Origin: an uncultured Oscillospiraceae bacterium | GTDB taxonomy: Bacteria; Bacillota; Clostridia; Oscillospirales; Acutalibacteraceae | DNA: 9,098 nt | Assembly: GCA_900549055.1 (NCBI GenBank) | Contig: URNB01000085.1 | Span: 1 to 9,098, forward strand | Direction of reading: 5' to 3' | Shown: positions 7,326 to 9,098 of the stretch, in pieces | How positions within the stretch are numbered: the stretch's first letter is position 1 | Layout of the letters: each line of letters starts with the position of its first letter | Made by a program: the position numbers and the translations under genes | Notes under the pieces: generated by a model | The model's input: the letters and a program-made list of their open reading frames with translations, nothing else | Databases searched by the model: none | What the model was told of the DNA's origin: nothing

Positions 7326-8539
7326 ACTCTCTGCTCCTTTTCGGTTACCTCGCACTTAACGCTTCCGTCCGCAAATTTAAGCGTTATACCGTCGTTTATT
7401 TCAATTTCATTTACCGACCGCACCGTTTTTCCGGATTTCACTGCGACCGCATAGCCGCGTGCAAGGGTCTTAAGCGGACTCAAAGCGTCCAGTCTGGCGG
7501 CAAATTCCGCAAGATACGCGCCCTTTTCTGAAAGCAAGGCCGAATATGCCGATATAAGCTTATCCGCCGCTCTGTCGGTTCGCTCCGCGCGTCGTTCTGT
7601 TATCGCAGCCTCAGGCGCTTTGAAAAAGCGGGATGAAAGAGCGCCCGAAAGCCGTGCGTTTGCCCGCTCGTACCTCGCCTTGAGGGCATTTTTAAGCGCC
7701 GATTCAAATCCTGCGAACCGTTTTTTCAGCTCCTCCGAATTCGGCACGGCAAGCTCTGCCGCGGCAGACGGGGTCGGTGCGCGCATATCGGCGACAAAAT
7801 CGCAAATTGTAAAATCCGTTTCATGCCCTACTGCCGATATTACAGGCACGGGAGACAAAGCAATTTTACGCGCAAGCGTTTCATCGTTAAACTCCCAAAG
7901 ATCCTCTGCGGAGCCTCCGCCTCTGCCTATAATAATAGCATCGGCGGTGCCCAGTTTGTAAAGCCTGTCAAGTGCCGAGAGCATTTGAGGCACGGCGTTC
8001 TCACCCTGCACCGTAACCGGACACATTATGATACGCGCTGCAGGATACCTCCTGTCAAGAATGCTTAAAATATCCCTCACGGCGGCGCCCGTGTCGGAGG
8101 TTATTACCGCTATATTTTCGGGGTATTTCGGCAGCGGTCTTTTGCGGGATGCGTCAAAAAGCCCTTCGGACTTAAGCCTTTCCTTAATACGTTCAAACTG
8201 CATAGCCAGTGCCCCCGCACCCACCGGGAACATCTGCTCGGCATAAAACTGGTACTGCCCGTCCTTTTCATAAATGGACACTCTGCCGCGCAGCACCACG
8301 GTATCGCCGTCATGAGGGTCAAAGCGCACGCTGTTTGCCATTGCTCTGAACATAACGCAGCGGACTGCGGCGTCCCCGTCCTTTAAGGTGAAATACCAAT
8401 GACCGCTGGCATAGTGGTTTTTAAAGTTGGAAAGCTCGCCCGTTACGGTCACACTTTGAAGATGACTGTCGCCCTCAAGCAGTGACTTAACATAGAAATT
8501 AAGCTGCTTTACGGTTATTGCGGCAATTTCGGTTATCAT
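7322..8539 (-). CDS. xseA: Exodeoxyribonuclease VII large subunit
   Basis: Catalytic subunit of exonuclease VII, acting on single-stranded DNA in mismatch and recombination repair. The 405-residue protein has an N-terminal OB-fold (about 5-105: ITVKQLNFYVKSLLEGD, GELSNFK, SGHWYFTLKD) and the catalytic domain with ITSDTGAAVRDIL at 146-158, GRGGGSAEDLWEFNDE at 205-220, AVGHETDFTICDFVAD at 236-251 and RAPTPSAAAE at 253-262. A charged helical segment follows, which holds XseB in known structures, and then a small C-terminal part with RGYAV. I chose ATG 8539, 1 nt after the nusB stop, over an in-frame TTG at 8566 that would extend into nusB; it gives a usual N-terminus. No purine-rich ribosome-binding site is seen before it, so translation probably depends on ribosomes ending nusB. 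Confidence 0.97.
   Translation of the reverse strand: MITEIAAITVKQLNFYVKSLLEGDSHLQSVTVTGELSNFKNHYASGHWYFTLKDGDAAVRCVMFRAMANSVRFDPHDGDTVVLRGRVSIYEKDGQYQFYAEQMFPVGAGALAMQFERIKERLKSEGLFDASRKRPLPKYPENIAVITSDTGAAVRDILSILDRRYPAARIIMCPVTVQGENAVPQMLSALDRLYKLGTADAIIIGRGGGSAEDLWEFNDETLARKIALSPVPVISAVGHETDFTICDFVADMRAPTPSAAAELAVPNSEELKKRFAGFESALKNALKARYERANARLSGALSSRFFKAPEAAITERRAERTDRAADKLISAYSALLSEKGAYLAEFAARLDALSPLKTLARGYAVAVKSGKTVRSVNEIEINDGITLKFADGSVKCEVTEKEQRV
7755..7768. repeat. 14-bp perfect palindrome in xseA
   Basis: TCTGCCGCGGCAGA equals its own reverse complement. It lies in the xseA codons of the conserved TPSAAAEL segment. Being gap-free it cannot form a normal hairpin with a full stem. 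No function is supported; runs of Ala codons (GCC/GCG) make such sequence easily. Confidence 0.4.
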
Positions 8540-8540
8540 A

Positions 8541-8933
8541 TTAAAGTGATTTGGAAACGGTCGCAAGAATACCGTTTACAAAGGAAGCGTCATCATTAGT
8601 GGCATATTTTTTGCAAAGCTCGACCGCCTCATTGATTGAAACCGAAACGGGAATTTCATCGAAATATTTCATTTCGTAAATCGCCAGGCGCAATATGCAA
8701 AGAGCGGTCTTGGAAATTCTTTTAATGCTCCAGCCTACCGAATTCTCGGAAATGATTCCGTCAATCTCCTCTATATTATCATAAACACCCGGAAATACGC
8801 GGCTTATATATTCATCCGGCTCTAAATCCCTTACTTCCTTTGCTGTTTCCAATATTTCGTCCGTACCGTTATTGTTAAATTCCTTTTCAAAAACAAGAAT
8901 GAACGCCTCTTCCCTCGCCTGTTTTCTTGTCAT
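8541..8933 (-). CDS. nusB: Transcription antitermination factor NusB
   Basis: All-helical RNA-binding protein that pairs with NusE (ribosomal protein S10) on boxA RNA, giving processive rRNA transcription. The 130-residue protein is of normal length. Seen: N-terminal MTRKQAREEAFILVFE with the Arg-rich start typical of the boxA-binding face, the helix WSIKRISKTALCILRLAIYEM at about 68-88, IPVSVSINEAVELCKKYA at 94-111 and the C-terminal SFVNGILATV at 117-126. I chose ATG 8933, with AAAGG 10 nt upstream, because it gives the family N-terminus; an in-frame GTG at 8960 would add nine residues and has no ribosome-binding site. It is the first gene after the promoter at 8984-9012, and its stop is 1 nt before xseA. 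Many Firmicutes have an Asp23 gene upstream; none can be recognised here. Confidence 0.96.
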   Translation of the reverse strand: MTRKQAREEAFILVFEKEFNNNGTDEILETAKEVRDLEPDEYISRVFPGVYDNIEEIDGIISENSVGWSIKRISKTALCILRLAIYEMKYFDEIPVSVSINEAVELCKKYATNDDASFVNGILATVSKSL

Positions 8934-8961
8934 ACCGCACCAACCTTTAAAATTTATCACT

Positions 8962-8980
8962 TTTCAATCTGCATTTGAAA
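8962..8980 (-). promoter_or_regulatory. Small dyad at the predicted transcription start of nusB
   Basis: TTTCAA and TTGAAA arms, 6 bp each, are separated by 7 nt and overlap the predicted +1. It could be an operator half-site pair or a weak leader hairpin; the stem is A+T-rich and may be chance. It does not match the ARG-box arrangement (TGAAT then ATTCA). Confidence 0.3.
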
Positions 8981-8983
8981 TCT

Positions 8984-9012
8984 ATTATACACTATATTCC
9001 GCCGCTTTTCAA
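8984..9012 (-). promoter_or_regulatory. Predicted sigma-A-type promoter of the nusB operon
   Basis: On the minus strand TTGAAA (9012-9007) is followed by exactly 17 nt and then TATAAT (8989-8984). This is 5 of 6 at -35 and 6 of 6 at -10 against the vegetative consensus, at the best spacing. Predicted start is near 8976, giving a leader of about 43 nt before the nusB ATG. As no internal junction in the window has space for a separate promoter between genes, this is the likely main promoter for all ten genes. Confidence 0.8.
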
Positions 9013-9098
9013 GCCGTAAAATGCGCATATTGCAGGTTTGTCCCCTTAGTGTAAAATAAATGTAGGAAAAAACAGTACAAGAGTATGCCAAAATGTGT
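9013..9098. other. Upstream non-coding stretch, no supported gene
   Basis: A+T-rich sequence upstream of the promoter. I see no terminator with a U-run, no tRNA and no recognisable gene end on either strand. It holds an 8-bp palindrome ATGCGCAT (9021-9028) and, on the plus strand, a weak promoter-like pair TTGCAG (9030-9035) and TAAAAT (9052-9057) 16 nt apart. An ATG at 9084 on the plus strand is too near the edge to judge. Confidence 0.5.

Noticed and set aside
8934..8960. GTG start at 8960 extending NusB by nine residues
   Set aside because: There is no ribosome-binding site before it, and MTRKQAREEA from ATG 8933 is the normal NusB beginning.
8957..9098. Minus-strand reading frame open from the right edge to TGA at 8957, possibly the end of an upstream gene
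   Set aside because: The translated sequence resembles no upstream neighbour I recognise (not Asp23-like), and a near-consensus promoter lies within it. A short open frame in this A+T-rich stretch is not strong evidence.

Overview
The window is a single, gap-free run of ten housekeeping genes. All are read on the minus strand, so transcription runs from right to left. In transcription order they are nusB, xseA, xseB, ispA, dxs, tlyA, nadK, argR, recN and the 5' part of tyrS, which runs off the left edge. The order nusB-xseA-xseB-ispA-dxs-tlyA-(nadK)-argR-recN is a known conserved neighbourhood of Firmicutes. nadK between tlyA and argR, and no folD between nusB and xseA, is closer to the Clostridia version than to the Bacillus version. 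Composition is about half G+C by eye (not counted). I infer an anaerobic clostridial bacterium, perhaps an Oscillospirales/Ruminococcaceae-type gut organism; the exact lineage cannot be read from this sequence.

Layout from the right edge: positions 8934-9098 are non-coding as far as can be supported. They hold a near-consensus sigma-A-type promoter (TTGAAA, 17-nt spacer, TATAAT) pointing into nusB, with a predicted leader of about 43 nt. After that the genes are packed tightly. The gaps or overlaps are nusB/xseA 1 nt, xseA/xseB 4-nt overlap, xseB/ispA 17-nt overlap, ispA/dxs 17 nt, dxs/tlyA 4-nt overlap, tlyA/nadK 4 nt, nadK/argR 1 nt, argR/recN 12 nt and recN/tyrS 4-nt overlap. No junction has room for a terminator or a leader riboswitch, so the simplest reading is one polycistronic, translationally coupled operon.

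Functions: NusB (antitermination, rRNA transcription) and TlyA (rRNA 2'-O-methylation) belong to ribosome production. XseA/XseB form exonuclease VII, and RecN is the SMC-like double-strand-break repair protein. Dxs and IspA are the first enzyme of the MEP isoprenoid pathway and the short-chain prenyl diphosphate synthase. NadK makes NADP, which the MEP pathway needs downstream as NADPH. ArgR is the arginine repressor, and TyrS charges tRNA-Tyr. All ten proteins look full length (TyrS only cut by the window edge) and keep their key catalytic or binding residues.

I found no mobile element, CRISPR array, RNA gene, phage gene or unknown protein, and no sign of an undescribed system. The points worth checking concern expression: a TTG start with a distant ribosome-binding site for dxs, an xseA start without a visible ribosome-binding site followed by a strong one for xseB, a tyrS with no space for a T-box, a small dyad at the predicted transcription start, and perfect hairpins inside tlyA and recN.
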